From Pseudomonas sp. MUP55 (lineage in GTDB: Bacteria; Pseudomonadota; Gammaproteobacteria; Pseudomonadales; Pseudomonadaceae), in assembly GCF_034043515.1 (NCBI RefSeq), contig NZ_CP138214.1, forward strand, positions 5,711,501 through 5,775,500: a DNA stretch of 64,000 nt, read 5' to 3'. Positions 41,116 through 53,206 of the stretch are shown here, piece by piece (position 1 is the stretch's first letter; the number at the start of each line of letters is the position of its first letter). The notes under the pieces were generated by a model. The model saw nothing but the letters and a program-made list of their open reading frames with translations. It had not been told where the DNA came from and did no database searches. The position numbers and the translations under genes were made by a program.

Positions 41116-41349
41116 TTAGATCTTGCCGGCGGCGCGGATTTCGGCCAGCACGACAGTGATGCCACGCTTGTCGATGATACGCATGCCTTTGGCAGATACA
41201 CGCAGGCGAACAAAACGTTTCTCTTCTTCAACCCAGAAGCGGTGATGCTGCAGGTTCGGCAGGAAACGACGACGGGTTTTGTTATTTGCGTGGGAAATGT
41301 TATTCCCAGTCACCGGACCCTTACCGGTAACTTGACAGACTCTCGACAT
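41116..41349 (-). CDS. rpmB: 50S ribosomal protein L28
   Basis: A 77-residue basic protein, [20 protein letters not shown] at the start, with [20 protein letters not shown] and the C-terminal [14 protein letters not shown]. It is a large-subunit protein. Only Cys5 is present at the N-terminal CxxC position, so this is the non-zinc form. It leads the rpmB-rpmG operon. A sigma70-like promoter and a hairpin-containing leader lie upstream. Confidence 0.97.
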   Translation of the reverse strand: MSRVCQVTGKGPVTGNNISHANNKTRRRFLPNLQHHRFWVEEEKRFVRLRVSAKGMRIIDKRGITVVLAEIRAAGKI

Positions 41350-41374
41350 GCCTCAGCCCTCTAAAACCACATGC

Positions 41375-41393
41375 CCAACCCGGCATGGGTTGG
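41375..41393 (-). other. Hairpin in the rpmB leader
   Basis: CCAACCC (41375-41381) and GGGTTGG (41387-41393) pair around a five-base loop, about 26 bases upstream of the rpmB start codon. There is no T run, so it is not a terminator. It could be a leader structure for autoregulation or mRNA stability. Confidence 0.45.
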
Positions 41394-41497
41394 CCGCTTA
41401 ATCTCTCAGTCATTTGGCGCCAGGCGCCGCGTTTCTTTAGGGTCTTACCGGCTACACCTACAAGCGAAGGAACCGGGCCCCTAGAAAAGAGCGCTGC

Positions 41498-41526
41498 TTT
41501 ATACCAGAAAGACCCAGGTGCAACAA
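41498..41526 (-). promoter_or_regulatory. Probable sigma70 promoter of rpmB-rpmG
   Basis: On the minus strand a TTGTTG -35-like box (41521-41526) lies 17 bases from TATAAA (-10, 41498-41503), followed by the GC-rich GCAGCGCTC. A GC-rich discriminator is common for stringently controlled ribosomal genes. The leader to rpmB would be about 140 bases. Confidence 0.5.
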
Positions 41527-41807
41527 CAGCGAGTGTGTTTTTACCTGGGTAAATCTCGGCCATTGGCGCCTGAACCGTTGCCAGGAGGGGCCGCTACAAC
41601 AGCCGACCGCTCGTCGCACAGAATGATTTTCAGCGCTCGCAAGTACTCGGACCTGCAGGATGAAACGCGCTGAAGCGCCATCAAAACAGCATTTGAGCCA
41701 AAAGCACAGGCAAAAATAGGCTAGTCATTTAACCAACAGGCCACTACGGTAGGCCTTTTCCAGACTGCACTCGCAGATGGGCCTTCGATCTGCACAGGAA
41801 ACCGAAT

Positions 41808-43400
41808 ATGCGCCTCGCTGCCCTACCGCTATTGCTAGCCCCCCTCTTTATCGCGCCGATGGCCGTTGCCGCCACCAACCTGAGCGTTTGCACCGAGGCC
41901 AGCCCCGAAGGGTTCGACGTGGTGCAGTACAACTCCTTGACCACCACCAACGCCTCGGCGGATGTGCTGATGAACCGTCTGGTGGACTACGACGCAAGCG
42001 CCGGAAAACTGGTCCCGAGCCTGGCCGAGAGCTGGGAGGTCTCGCCAGATGGCCTGACATACACGTTCAAGTTGCACCCGAACGTGAAATTCCATCGCAC
42101 CGAATATTTCACCCCGAGCCGCACCCTGACGGCCGAAGATGTGCGCTTCAGCTTCGAACGCATGCTCGACCCAGCCAACCCGTGGCACAAGATCGCCCAG
42201 AGCGGCTTTCCGCATGCGCAATCGCTGCAATTGCCCACGCTGATCAAGAAGATCGACGCCCTCGACCCGCTGACCGTGCGTTTTACCCTTGACCACGCCG
42301 ACTCCACGTTTCTTGCCGCGCTGAGCATGGGCTTTGCCTCGATCTACCCGGCTGAATATGCCGACAAACTGCTCAAGGCCGGCACGCCGGAAAAACTCAA
42401 CAGCCAGCCCATCGGCACCGGACCGTTCGTTTTCGTACGTTTCCAGAAGGATGCGGTGGTGCGCTACAAGGCCAACCCGGACTACTTCGCCGGCAAACCG
42501 GCGGTGGATAACCTGATCTTCGCCATTACGCCGGATGCCAACGTGCGCCTGCAGAAACTGCACCGCGACGAATGCCAGATCGCCCTGTCGCCCAAACCGC
42601 TGGACGTGGGCGAAGCGGAAAAAGACCCGGCCCTGAAGGTGGAAAAAACCGCCGCCTTCATGACCGCCTTCGTCGCCATCAACAGCCAGCACCCGCCACT
42701 GGACAAGCCCGAAGTCCGCCAGGCGATCAACCTGGCCTTTGACAAGGGCAGTTACCTCAAAGCGGTATTCGAAGGCACCGCTGAAGCGGCCAACGGCGTT
42801 TACCCACCCAATACCTGGAGCTATGCCAAGGACTTGACCGGTTATCCACAGGACCTGGCCAAAGCCAAGGCACTGCTGAACCGCGCCGGCCTCAAGGACG
42901 GCTTCAAAACCACTATCTGGACCCGCCCTACCGGCAGCCTGCTCAACCCCAACCCGAATCTTGGCGCTCAGCTGTTGCAAGCGGATCTGGCCAAGGTTGG
43001 CATCCAGGCCGAGATCCGCGTAATCGAATGGGGCGAGTTGATTCGTCGCGCCAAAGCCGGCGAGCACGACCTGCTCTTCATGGGCTGGGCCGGTGACAAC
43101 GGCGACCCGGATAACTTCCTGACTCCGCAATTCTCCTGCGCGGCAGTCAAGTCCGGCACCAACTTCGCCCGTTACTGCGACCCGGCACTGGACAAGCTGA
43201 TCAGCGCCGGCAAAACCACCAGCGAACAGGGCGTACGCAGCAAGCTCTACCAGCAGGCCCAGGCGCAGATCCAGCAGCAGGCCCTGTGGTTGCCCTTGGC
43301 CCACCCCACTGCGTTTGCCCTGACACGCAAGAATGTAGAGGGTTACCAAGTGAGCCCGTTTGGCCGCCAGGATTATTCCAAGGTCAGCGTCAAGCCTTAA
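41808..43400 (+). CDS. ABC transporter peptide-binding protein (DppA/SBP_bac_5 family)
   Basis: A 530-residue periplasmic binding protein. Residues 1-22 form a signal peptide ending AVAA. Family segments include SLAESWEVSPDGLTYTFKLH (about 65-84), FSFERMLDPANPWHK, GTGPFVFVRFQKDAVVRYKA and MGWAGDNGDPDNFLTPQFSC near 425. These proteins bind di- and oligopeptides or haem for an ABC importer. No permease or ATPase gene lies nearby, so it must use a transporter encoded elsewhere. It is followed by a hairpin built on heptamer repeats. Confidence 0.92.
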   Translation: MRLAALPLLLAPLFIAPMAVAATNLSVCTEASPEGFDVVQYNSLTTTNASADVLMNRLVDYDASAGKLVPSLAESWEVSPDGLTYTFKLHPNVKFHRTEYFTPSRTLTAEDVRFSFERMLDPANPWHKIAQSGFPHAQSLQLPTLIKKIDALDPLTVRFTLDHADSTFLAALSMGFASIYPAEYADKLLKAGTPEKLNSQPIGTGPFVFVRFQKDAVVRYKANPDYFAGKPAVDNLIFAITPDANVRLQKLHRDECQIALSPKPLDVGEAEKDPALKVEKTAAFMTAFVAINSQHPPLDKPEVRQAINLAFDKGSYLKAVFEGTAEAANGVYPPNTWSYAKDLTGYPQDLAKAKALLNRAGLKDGFKTTIWTRPTGSLLNPNPNLGAQLLQADLAKVGIQAEIRVIEWGELIRRAKAGEHDLLFMGWAGDNGDPDNFLTPQFSCAAVKSGTNFARYCDPALDKLISAGKTTSEQGVRSKLYQQAQAQIQQQALWLPLAHPTAFALTRKNVEGYQVSPFGRQDYSKVSVKP

Positions 43401-43443
43401 GCTGCAAGCTGCAAGCTGCAAGCCCACTTGCGGCTTGCAGCTT
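43399..43443. repeat. Three tandem AAGCTGC heptamers and hairpin
   Basis: AAGCTGC is repeated three times in tandem from 43399. The last copy starts the perfect stem AAGCTGCAAGC (43413-43423) / GCTTGCAGCTT (43433-43443) with a nine-base loop. The first repeat overlaps the stop codon of the binding-protein gene. No T run follows, so it may be a repeat or mRNA-end structure rather than an intrinsic terminator. Confidence 0.75.
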
Positions 43444-43461
43444 CAAACTTGCAGCTGCCTT

Positions 43462-44136
43462 CTACATCCATCCATATTCCGCCATCGACAACGGATCACC
43501 ATCGCCCACGATGATGTGATCCAGCACCCGTACGTCCACCATTTCCAGGGCCTTTTGCAAGACCTTGGTCAGTTTTCGATCAGCAGCGCTTGGGTCCGCG
43601 CTGCCCGAGGGATGGTTGTGGCACAGGATCAAGGCCGCCGCGTTGTAGGCCAGCGCACGCTTGACCACTTGCCGGGGATAGACCAGAGCGGCATCGATGG
43701 TGCCCTCGGACAGCGCCTCGAAACCCAGCACCCGATGTTTGGAGTCGAGAAACAGGCAACCAAACACCTCATGTGACTCATGACGCAGCAGCGCCTTGAG
43801 GTATTCGCGCACGGCCAGGGGACTTTCCAGCACCGAATCGTTGCGCAGGCGCTCGGCCATGTGGCGCCGCGACATTTCCAGCACCGCCTGCAATTGGGCA
43901 AACTTCGCCGGCCCCAGGCCCAACTGCTGATTGAACCGCACCTGGCTGGCCTCCAGCAGCGGGCGCAGGCCACCGAATTGCGCCAGCAGATGGCGCGCCA
44001 GGTCCACGGCGCTCCTGCCGGACACCCCGGTGCGCAGGAAGATTGCCAGCAATTCGGCATCGGACAGACTGGCCGCCCCCCACTCCAACAGCTTCTCTCG
44101 CGGCCGCTCGGCAGCAGGCCAATCGCGAATACTCAT
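43462..44136 (-). CDS. radC: RadC family protein (JAMM domain)
   Basis: A 224-residue protein of the RadC/YicR family. An N-terminal helix-hairpin-helix region (about 10-100, [20 protein letters not shown] and [15 protein letters not shown]) precedes a JAMM/MPN+ metal-binding domain with [14 protein letters not shown] (His173, His175, Asp186). Despite the name, a role in DNA repair is not established. The start at 44136 gives the standard MSIRDWP opening; an upstream extension overlaps the coaBC promoter. It is divergent from coaBC. Confidence 0.93.
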   Translation of the reverse strand: MSIRDWPAAERPREKLLEWGAASLSDAELLAIFLRTGVSGRSAVDLARHLLAQFGGLRPLLEASQVRFNQQLGLGPAKFAQLQAVLEMSRRHMAERLRNDSVLESPLAVREYLKALLRHESHEVFGCLFLDSKHRVLGFEALSEGTIDAALVYPRQVVKRALAYNAAALILCHNHPSGSADPSAADRKLTKVLQKALEMVDVRVLDHIIVGDGDPLSMAEYGWM

Positions 44137-44290
44137 CCCACCTCCTCTCCATGATGTACGCCGTATGCGCCGCTGTTGCCGGGCGGTCGCTGTGTTATCG
44201 TAGGCCCTCTTTTTTGCATGCGATTTCACCTGGGGAGGGGTCATCGCAGGCGTCACTGAACTGGCTTCACTGAACTGGAAAGGCAAACCA

Positions 44291-45499
44291 ATGCAGCGTC
44301 TGTATCGGAAACGCATCGTTCTCGGCGTCGGCGGCGGCATTGCCGCCTACAAGAGCGCAGAGCTGGTTCGCAGGCTCCTCGACCAAGGCGCCGAAGTGCG
44401 CGTGGTCATGACCCGTGGTGGCAGTGAGTTCATCACCCCGCTGACCATGCAGGCCTTGTCCGGCCACCCGGTTCACCTGGACCTGCTGGACCCGGCGGCC
44501 GAAGCCGCCATGGGCCATATCGAACTGGCCAAATGGGCCGACCTGGTGCTGATCGCGCCGGCCACCGCCGACCTGATCGCGCGCCTGGCCCAGGGCATCG
44601 CCGATGACCTGCTGACCACCCTGGTACTGGCCACCGACGCCACCGTCGCCATCGCCCCGGCGATGAACCAGGCCATGTGGCGCGACCCGGCCACCCAGGC
44701 CAACACCCAGCTCCTGCAAAGCCGTGGCCTCAAGGTCTTCGGCCCGGCGTCCGGCAGCCAGGCCTGCGGCGACGTCGGCATGGGCCGCATGCTCGAAGCC
44801 ACCGACCTGGCGTTGTGTGCCGCCGAGTGCTTCCAGCACCTGGCCCTGACCGGCAAACACGTGCTGATCACCGCAGGCCCGACCCAGGAAAACATCGACC
44901 CGGTGCGCTACATCACCAACCATAGCTCAGGAAAAATGGGCTTTGCCCTGGCTGAAGCCGCGGTTGAGGCAGGCGCGCGTGTCACCCTGATCACAGGCCC
45001 GGTGCATTTGCCAACGCCTGATCGTGTGACGCGAATCGACGTAGTCAGCGCCCGGGACATGCTCGCGGCCTGTGAGGCTGCCATTCCGTGCGACCTGTTC
45101 ATCGCCTCGGCAGCGGTTGCGGACTACCGACCGGAAGTCGTTGCGCCGCAAAAGCTCAAGAAAGACCCTACAAGCGGCGATGGCCTGCTCCTGCAAATGG
45201 TGCGCAACCCGGACATCCTGGCCACCATCGCCACGCGTCCGGACCGTCCGTTCAGCGTCGGCTTCGCCGCCGAGACCGAACATTTGCTGGACTACGCCGC
45301 ACGCAAATTGAAAGACAAAAACCTCGACCTGATCGTTGCCAATGATGTCGCCAACCCGAGCATCGGCTTCAACAGCGAGGAAAACGCCTGCAGCGTGATC
45401 GACCGCGAGCTGCACGCCACCCTTTTCGCCCAGACCAGCAAGGGCAAGATCGCCCGCCAACTGATCTCTTTTATCGCCCAACGGCTGAACCAGGTTTAA
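44291..45499 (+). CDS. coaBC: Phosphopantothenoylcysteine synthase/decarboxylase
   Basis: A 402-residue bifunctional enzyme of coenzyme A synthesis. The CoaC half (about 1-190) is an FMN flavoprotein with [20 protein letters not shown] at the N-terminus, [10 protein letters not shown] and the substrate-lid cysteine in [13 protein letters not shown]. The CoaB half (about 190-402) starts [20 protein letters not shown] and couples cysteine to 4'-phosphopantothenate using CTP. Its stop overlaps or abuts the dut start, consistent with the conserved coaBC-dut operon. Confidence 0.96.
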   Translation: MQRLYRKRIVLGVGGGIAAYKSAELVRRLLDQGAEVRVVMTRGGSEFITPLTMQALSGHPVHLDLLDPAAEAAMGHIELAKWADLVLIAPATADLIARLAQGIADDLLTTLVLATDATVAIAPAMNQAMWRDPATQANTQLLQSRGLKVFGPASGSQACGDVGMGRMLEATDLALCAAECFQHLALTGKHVLITAGPTQENIDPVRYITNHSSGKMGFALAEAAVEAGARVTLITGPVHLPTPDRVTRIDVVSARDMLAACEAAIPCDLFIASAAVADYRPEVVAPQKLKKDPTSGDGLLLQMVRNPDILATIATRPDRPFSVGFAAETEHLLDYAARKLKDKNLDLIVANDVANPSIGFNSEENACSVIDRELHATLFAQTSKGKIARQLISFIAQRLNQV

Positions 45500-45504
45500 T
45501 GTCC

Positions 45505-45960
45505 ATGCACGCTTTGCAAGCCAAGATCCTCGACCCCCGCATCGGTAGCGAATTCCCGCTTCCGGCCTACGCCACCCCAGGCTCCGCCGGCCTGGACCTG
45601 CGCGCCATGCTCAAGCAAGACACCGTGCTTGAGCCAGGCCAGACGATCCTGATCCCCACCGGCCTGTCGATCTACGTCGGCGACCCGGGCCTCGCAGCGC
45701 TGATCCTGCCCCGCTCCGGCCTGGGTCATAAACACGGCATCGTGCTGGGCAATCTGGTGGGCCTGATCGACTCCGACTACCAGGGCGAGTTGATGGTGTC
45801 GTGCTGGAACCGTGGCCAGACCGCATTCAACATTGCGGTCGGCGAGCGTATCGCCCAACTGGTGCTGGTGCCGGTGGTACAGGCGCATTTCGAACTGGTG
45901 CAGGAATTCGACGAAACCCAGCGCGGCGCAGGCGGTTTCGGGCATTCCGGCAGCCACTGA
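45505..45960 (+). CDS. dut: Deoxyuridine triphosphatase
   Basis: A 151-residue trimeric dUTPase that converts dUTP to dUMP, keeping uracil out of DNA. Motifs in order are [11 protein letters not shown] (motif 1), [15 protein letters not shown] (2-3, with [11 protein letters not shown]) and the glycine-rich C-terminal arm [12 protein letters not shown] (5), with Tyr in DSDYQGE. The start at 45505 (MHALQAKIL) gives the usual length; another ATG two codons upstream overlaps the coaBC stop. Confidence 0.95.
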   Translation: MHALQAKILDPRIGSEFPLPAYATPGSAGLDLRAMLKQDTVLEPGQTILIPTGLSIYVGDPGLAALILPRSGLGHKHGIVLGNLVGLIDSDYQGELMVSCWNRGQTAFNIAVGERIAQLVLVPVVQAHFELVQEFDETQRGAGGFGHSGSH

Positions 45961-46223
45961 CTAAGCTGAACCTGGCCGGACGCAATTGTTCGGCCAGACG
46001 CCACCGCCCGGCTTTTCAGGATGAAGAATGCGCGAACGGGATCAGCAAGATTTCTACAATGAAATCAAATGGTTATGCAGGTCCGGACACGGCGCAGACG
46101 CGCCGATGGCACTTTTACACCACGAACTCTCTGCCGAAAACGCCGTCATACCCTTCAGTTTGAGCCTGCCGGCCAGCCACACCAGGCCAGCCTTGCCCCC
46201 TTTCAGATGGAGTTCCCCCCGCG

Positions 46224-47621
46224 ATGAGTACCGCAGCCCGCGTAGCCCCGACTTTTCCCGACAGCATCTTTCGCGCCTATGACATTCGTGGCGTGGTGCC
46301 CAAGACCCTGACCGCCGAAACCGCCTACTGGATCGGCCGCGCCATCGGCTCGCAGAGCCTGGCCCAGGGCGAGCCAAATGTTTCGGTAGGCCGCGATGGC
46401 CGCCTGTCCGGCCCGGAGCTGGTGGAGCAGTTGATCCAGGGCCTGGCGGACAGCGGCTGCCATGTCAGCGACGTCGGCCTGGTGCCTACGCCTGCGCTGT
46501 ATTACGCCGCCAACGTGCTGGCCGGCAAGTCGGGCGTGATGCTTACCGGCAGCCACAACCCGTCGGACTACAACGGGTTCAAGATCGTCATCGCCGGCGA
46601 TACCCTCGCCAACGAACAGATCCAGGCCCTGCACACGCGCCTGAAAACCAACGACCTGACCAGCGGCACCGGCAGCATCACCAAAGTCGACATCCTGCAG
46701 CGCTACTCCGACGAGATCACCCGTGACGTCAAGCTCGCCCGCCGCCTGAAAGTGGTGGTCGATTGCGGCAACGGTGCGGCCGGCGTGATCGCTCCGCAAC
46801 TGCTCGAAGCGCTGAACTGCGAAGTGATCCCGCTGTTCTGCGACGTCGACGGCAACTTCCCCAACCATCACCCGGACCCGGGCAAGCCTGAAAACCTGGT
46901 GGACCTGATCGCCAAGGTCAAGGAAGTGGGCGCAGACGTAGGCCTGGCCTTCGACGGCGACGGCGACCGCGTAGGTGTGGTGACCGAAACCGGTGAGATC
47001 GTGTACCCGGACCGCCTGTTGATGCTGTTCGCCCGTGACGTGGTTGCGCGCAATGCCAATGCTGAAATCATCTTCGACGTTAAATGCACCCGTCGCCTCA
47101 CGCCCCTGATCAAGGAATACGGCGGCCGCCCGCTGATGTGGAAGACCGGTCACTCGTTGATCAAAAAGAAAATGAAGGAAACCGGCGCCCTGCTGGCCGG
47201 TGAAATGAGCGGTCACGTTTTCTTCAAGGAGCGCTGGTTCGGTTTTGACGATGGCATTTACAGCGCGGCGCGGCTGCTGGAGATCCTCAGCAAGGAAAAA
47301 TCCACGGCGCAAGAGCTGTTTCAGACCTTCCCGAACGATATTTCTACGCCAGAGATCAATATCCATGTGACCGAGGAGAGCAAATTCAGCATCATTGACG
47401 CACTGCACGATGCGCAATGGGGCGAAGGCGCCAGCCTGACCACCATTGATGGTGTGCGAGTCGATTACGCCAAAGGCTGGGGCCTGGTGCGCGCATCCAA
47501 CACCACACCGGTGCTGGTGCTGCGCTTCGAGGCGGATACCGAGGCTGAGTTGCAGCGCATCAAGGACGTCTTCCACGTCCAGTTGAAACGTGTTGCCCCT
47601 GATCTCCAATTACCGTTCTGA
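46224..47621 (+). CDS. algC: Phosphomannomutase/phosphoglucomutase AlgC
   Basis: A 465-residue alpha-D-phosphohexomutase. The phosphoserine loop is LTGSHNPSDYNG (Ser110), the magnesium site is FDGDGDRVGV (about 243-252), and the sugar-binding GEMSGHVFF lies near 325; the C-terminal phosphate-binding RASNTTPVLVLR follows. AlgC makes mannose-1-P and glucose-1-P for alginate, LPS and rhamnolipid synthesis. The start lies 263 bases after dut, a spacer without an obvious gene, so it may have its own promoter. Confidence 0.96.
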   Translation: MSTAARVAPTFPDSIFRAYDIRGVVPKTLTAETAYWIGRAIGSQSLAQGEPNVSVGRDGRLSGPELVEQLIQGLADSGCHVSDVGLVPTPALYYAANVLAGKSGVMLTGSHNPSDYNGFKIVIAGDTLANEQIQALHTRLKTNDLTSGTGSITKVDILQRYSDEITRDVKLARRLKVVVDCGNGAAGVIAPQLLEALNCEVIPLFCDVDGNFPNHHPDPGKPENLVDLIAKVKEVGADVGLAFDGDGDRVGVVTETGEIVYPDRLLMLFARDVVARNANAEIIFDVKCTRRLTPLIKEYGGRPLMWKTGHSLIKKKMKETGALLAGEMSGHVFFKERWFGFDDGIYSAARLLEILSKEKSTAQELFQTFPNDISTPEINIHVTEESKFSIIDALHDAQWGEGASLTTIDGVRVDYAKGWGLVRASNTTPVLVLRFEADTEAELQRIKDVFHVQLKRVAPDLQLPF

Positions 47622-47640
47622 TTTTTTACCGGAGCCCTGA

Positions 47641-48546
<906 letters not shown>

Positions 48547-48563
48547 GCAGCAGAAAACAAAAG

Positions 48564-48596
48564 GCCCTGCTCAATCAGATTGAGCGGGGCTTTTTT
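48564..48596 (+). terminator. Rho-independent terminator of argB
   Basis: GCCCTGCTCAAT (48564-48575) and ATTGAGCGGGGC (48579-48590) pair, with one T-G wobble and a three-base loop, followed by T6. It lies about 20 bases past the argB stop codon. Confidence 0.92.
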
Positions 48597-48630
48597 GTGT
48601 GGGTGAATTAGCTTGAGCCTGCGGCGCTCC

Positions 48631-48722
48631 AAATGTGGGAGGGGGCTTGCCCCCGATAGCGGTGGCTCAGTGCTGGATACCTACTGACACACCGCAATCG
48701 GGGGCAAGCCCCCTCCCACATG
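48631..48722. repeat. REP pair (REPIN)
   Basis: AAATGTGGGAGGGGGCTTGC (from 48631) and GCAAGCCCCCTCCCACATGG (to 48722) are inverted copies around a spacer of about 40 bases. It lies between the argB terminator and the end of convergent pyrE. Confidence 0.92.
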
Positions 48723-48746
48723 GTCTGACACGCATGAAGATTGGTG

Positions 48747-49391
48747 TCAGACGCCAAATTGCTCGCGGTACGCACGCACCGCCGGCAAGTGCTGCTTGAG
48801 CTGAGGATCATCTTCCAGGAACTGCAGCACCTGGTTCAACGACACGATGCTCACCACCGGAATGCCGAAGTCGCGCTCCACTTCCTGGATCGCCGACAAC
48901 TCACCGTTGCCGCGCTCCTGGCGGTTCAGCGCAATCAGCACACCTGCCGCCTTGGCGCCGTCCTGGGAGGCGATGATCTGCATCACTTCACGGATGGCGG
49001 TGCCGGCGGTGATCACGTCGTCGATGATCAGCACATCGCCCGTCAGCGGCGCGCCCACCAGGCTGCCACCTTCGCCGTGAGCCTTGGCTTCCTTGCGGTT
49101 GAAGCACCACGGCAGGTCCTGCCCGTGGTGCTCCGCCAGGGCCACCGCTGTCGCTGCGGCCAGGGGAATGCCCTTGTAGGCCGGGCCAAACAGAACGTCG
49201 AAGGAAATACCGCTCTCAACAATGGCCGCGGCGTAGAAACGCCCCAGCTGGGCCAGGGCCGAACCCGAGTTGAACAAGCCTGCATTGAAGAAATACGGGC
49301 TGGTACGCCCGGACTTGAGGGTGAACTCACCGAAGCGCAAAACCCCGCGATCGATGGCAAAACGAATGAAATCGCGTTGATACGCCTGCAT
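48747..49391 (-). CDS. pyrE: Orotate phosphoribosyltransferase
   Basis: This 214-residue enzyme joins orotate and PRPP to give OMP in pyrimidine synthesis. The PRPP motif is [17 protein letters not shown] (about 118-134). The N-terminus is [20 protein letters not shown] and the substrate loop [20 protein letters not shown] is present. The start at 49391 matches the family; an in-frame codon seven residues upstream is less likely. It is divergent from crc, 82 bases away, as in other pseudomonads. Confidence 0.96.
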   Translation of the reverse strand: MQAYQRDFIRFAIDRGVLRFGEFTLKSGRTSPYFFNAGLFNSGSALAQLGRFYAAAIVESGISFDVLFGPAYKGIPLAAATAVALAEHHGQDLPWCFNRKEAKAHGEGGSLVGAPLTGDVLIIDDVITAGTAIREVMQIIASQDGAKAAGVLIALNRQERGNGELSAIQEVERDFGIPVVSIVSLNQVLQFLEDDPQLKQHLPAVRAYREQFGV

Positions 49392-49473
49392 GAAAAAAGC
49401 CTCAGATACCACGGATTTAGCTAATTAGGTAGACGGCGTGTATCATACACGCACGCGATTTTTGGGGCCATTT

Positions 49474-50253
49474 ATGCGGATCATCAGTGTGAACGTTAAT
49501 GGTATTCAGGCTGCAGTCGAGCGTGGTTTGCTCAGTTGGCTGCAAGCTCAGAATGCCGACGTCATCTGCCTGCAGGACACCCGCGCCTCCGCCTTTGAAC
49601 TGGACGACCCAGCCTTCCAACTGGATGGCTACTTCCTTTATGCCTGCGATGCCGAAGTGCCCACCCAAGGTGGCGTGGCTTTGTACTCGCGGTTGCAACC
49701 CAAGGCGGTCATCAGCGGCCTCGGCTTCGAGACAGCCGACCGCTACGGGCGCTACCTGCAAGCCGATTTCGACAAGGTCAGCATCGCGACCTTGCTGCTT
49801 CCTTCGGGGCAGAACGGCGATGAAGACTTGAACCAGAAATTCAAGTTAATGGACGATTTCGCCCGTTATCTGGATAAACAGCGACGCAAACGTCGCGAGT
49901 ACATTTATTGTGGCTCGCTGTACGTGGCGCAACAGAAGCTGGATATCAAGAACTGGCGCGACAGCCAGCAATCACCAGGCTTCCTGGCGCCGGAACGGGC
50001 CTGGATGGACGAGATTGTGGGCAACATGGGCTATGTCGATGCCCTGCGTGAAGTCAGCCGCGAAGGCGACCAGTACAGCTGGTGGCCGGATAACGAACAG
50101 GCCGAGATGCTCAACCTGGGTTGGCGTTTCGACTACCAGCTGCTGACCCCGGGCCTGCGCCGGTTCGTGCGCAGTGCACGCCTGCCGCGCCAGCCGCGCT
50201 TCTCGCAGCACGCGCCGCTGATCGTGGACTACGACTGGACCTTGACCATCTGA
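49474..50253 (+). CDS. crc: Catabolite repression control protein Crc
   Basis: A 259-residue protein with the exonuclease III-like (EEP) fold. It opens MRIISVNVNGIQAAVERGLL and contains VICLQDTRASAFELDDPAFQ and the C-terminal APLIVDYDWTL. Crc lacks nuclease activity and acts with Hfq to block translation of mRNAs for less-preferred carbon sources. The start at 49474 gives the exact 259-residue family length. It shares a divergent spacer with pyrE, and a strong terminator follows. Confidence 0.97.
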   Translation: MRIISVNVNGIQAAVERGLLSWLQAQNADVICLQDTRASAFELDDPAFQLDGYFLYACDAEVPTQGGVALYSRLQPKAVISGLGFETADRYGRYLQADFDKVSIATLLLPSGQNGDEDLNQKFKLMDDFARYLDKQRRKRREYIYCGSLYVAQQKLDIKNWRDSQQSPGFLAPERAWMDEIVGNMGYVDALREVSREGDQYSWWPDNEQAEMLNLGWRFDYQLLTPGLRRFVRSARLPRQPRFSQHAPLIVDYDWTLTI

Positions 50254-50270
50254 GGTCTTTTTCCAGGCAC

Positions 50271-50300
50271 AAAAAAACCGACAGCGATGTCGGTTTTTTT
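50271..50300. terminator. Bidirectional terminator between crc and DUF4870 gene
   Basis: AAAAAAACCGACA (50271-50283) and TGTCGGTTTTTTT (50288-50300) form a perfect 13-base-pair stem with a GCGA tetraloop. It can end both convergent genes. Confidence 0.94.
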
Positions 50301-50311
50301 GTGGGTGGCTA

Positions 50312-50683
50312 TTATTTGACCAGGCGCCAGGTCAGAGGATAGCGATAGGCGATCCCCTTGTTGGCCTTGATACTGCCGATGATGGTCAGCACCACCGTGG
50401 CAATCGCCAGGGCAATCATCAGGAAGAAACCAATCACTGCGAAGGCCAGCACGATGCAAACGATCCAGGCGATGGCGACGGTGATCTGGAAATTCAGCGC
50501 TTCCTTGCCCTGATCGTCGATAAACGCATCCTGCTCCTTCTTCATCTGCCACAGGATCAGTGGCCCTACAACGCTGCCGAAGGGGAACACGAACCCCAGA
50601 AACGCCGCGAGATGGCACAACATCGCCGCCTGCCGCACTTCGTAGGAAGGCGCAGGCACCGGCATTTGGCTGTTGTCATTCAT
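50312..50683 (-). CDS. DUF4870 membrane protein
   Basis: A 123-residue small membrane protein. Three hydrophobic segments can be seen: AAMLCHLAAFLGFVFPFGSV, ITVAIAWIVCIVLAFAVIGF and MIALAIATVVLTIIGSIKA. The loop ILWQMKKEQDAFIDDQGKEA is the DUF4870 signature. The function is unknown. The start at 50683 (MNDNSQMPVP) follows a GAGAAA ribosome-binding site. It lies 22 bases downstream of rph on the same strand, at the position of PA5333. Confidence 0.87.
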   Translation of the reverse strand: MNDNSQMPVPAPSYEVRQAAMLCHLAAFLGFVFPFGSVVGPLILWQMKKEQDAFIDDQGKEALNFQITVAIAWIVCIVLAFAVIGFFLMIALAIATVVLTIIGSIKANKGIAYRYPLTWRLVK

Positions 50684-50705
50684 GGCGTTTCTCCTTGAGA
50701 CCGGC

Positions 50706-51428
50706 TCAGTCAGCCAGTGCGGCGTTTTGCAGTTCGAAAATTTCATTCATGCCTTTCTGGGCCAGGGCCAGCATGGCGTTCAGCTCGGCCGGCTGGAATG
50801 GCGCGCCTTCGGCGGTGCCCTGCACTTCGATGAAACCACCGGTGCTGGTCATGACCACATTCAGGTCGGTCTCGGCGGCCGAGTCTTCCAGGTAATCCAG
50901 GTCCAGCACAGGCTCGCCCTGGTACATACCGACCGAGACGGCGGCGATCATCTGCTTGAGCGGGTCACCGCCCTTGAGGCCGCCACGCTTCTTGATCACC
51001 TTGAGTGCATCAACCAGGGCCACCATGGCGCCAGTGATCGACGCGGTGCGGGTGCCGCCATCGGCCTGGATCACGTCGCAATCGACGTACAGGGTCACGT
51101 CACCCAGCTTGGACATGTCCAGGGCGGCGCGCAGCGAGCGGCCGATCAGGCGCTGGATTTCCAGGGTACGCCCGCCTTGCTTGCCACGGCTGGCTTCACG
51201 CTGGTTACGCTCGCCCGTGGCGCGCGGCAGCATGCCGTATTCGGCGGTCAACCAACCCTGGCCCTGGCCCTTGAGGAACCGCGGCACGCCATTCTCGACG
51301 CTGACGGTGCAGATCACCTTGGTATCGCCAAACTCGACCAGTACGGATCCCTCGGCGTGTTTGGTGTAGTTGCGGGTGATGCGGATCGAGCGGAGCTGAT
51401 CGGCGGCGCGACCACTTGGACGTTTCAT
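50706..51428 (-). CDS. rph: Ribonuclease PH
   Basis: A 240-residue phosphorolytic 3'-5' exoribonuclease that trims tRNA 3' ends. It starts [20 protein letters not shown]. It contains [40 protein letters not shown] with the RNA-binding arginines, and the phosphate-binding [17 protein letters not shown]. The start at 51428 gives the family length; the upstream extension has no support. It is divergent from yicC. Confidence 0.96.
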   Translation of the reverse strand: MKRPSGRAADQLRSIRITRNYTKHAEGSVLVEFGDTKVICTVSVENGVPRFLKGQGQGWLTAEYGMLPRATGERNQREASRGKQGGRTLEIQRLIGRSLRAALDMSKLGDVTLYVDCDVIQADGGTRTASITGAMVALVDALKVIKKRGGLKGGDPLKQMIAAVSVGMYQGEPVLDLDYLEDSAAETDLNVVMTSTGGFIEVQGTAEGAPFQPAELNAMLALAQKGMNEIFELQNAALAD

Positions 51429-51643
51429 AGGGGATACCTGTACTGAGGACAAAAACTGCCGAGCATTATAGAGCCGCCAGCCGATTCGGGGCACTTCTTA
51501 AAATCCGCTTACGAATACGCGGTCTATCGCCCATTGTTTGGGCGCACCCGCGCCACTGCGCTACACTCCTGCGCCTTCGCAGCCTGTCGGCTCCCATTTC
51601 ATCATCATCCCGTATTTGCGGGACTGCATTGCGAGGTACCTCC

Positions 51644-53138
<1,495 letters not shown>

Positions 53139-53206
53139 TTGGCCCTTCCCAAAACCGCCGCAAGGGCTTTACATTGGCACTTGTAGCGGTTTTGCGAGGG
53201 CCTGTG

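Larger units (their letters stand above)
41350..41807. other. Intergenic region rpmB to peptide-binding protein gene
   Basis: This 458-base divergent spacer holds the rpmB promoter and leader on its left half. On the right, AGGCC (41738-41742) and GGCCT (41752-41756) make a small hairpin before TTTTC, about 50 bases upstream of the binding-protein gene. No convincing short gene, REP element or known RNA was recognised. Confidence 0.55.

Noticed and set aside
46028..46282. Short open frame between dut and algC
   Set aside because: No ribosome-binding site or family motif was seen and it overlaps the algC start.
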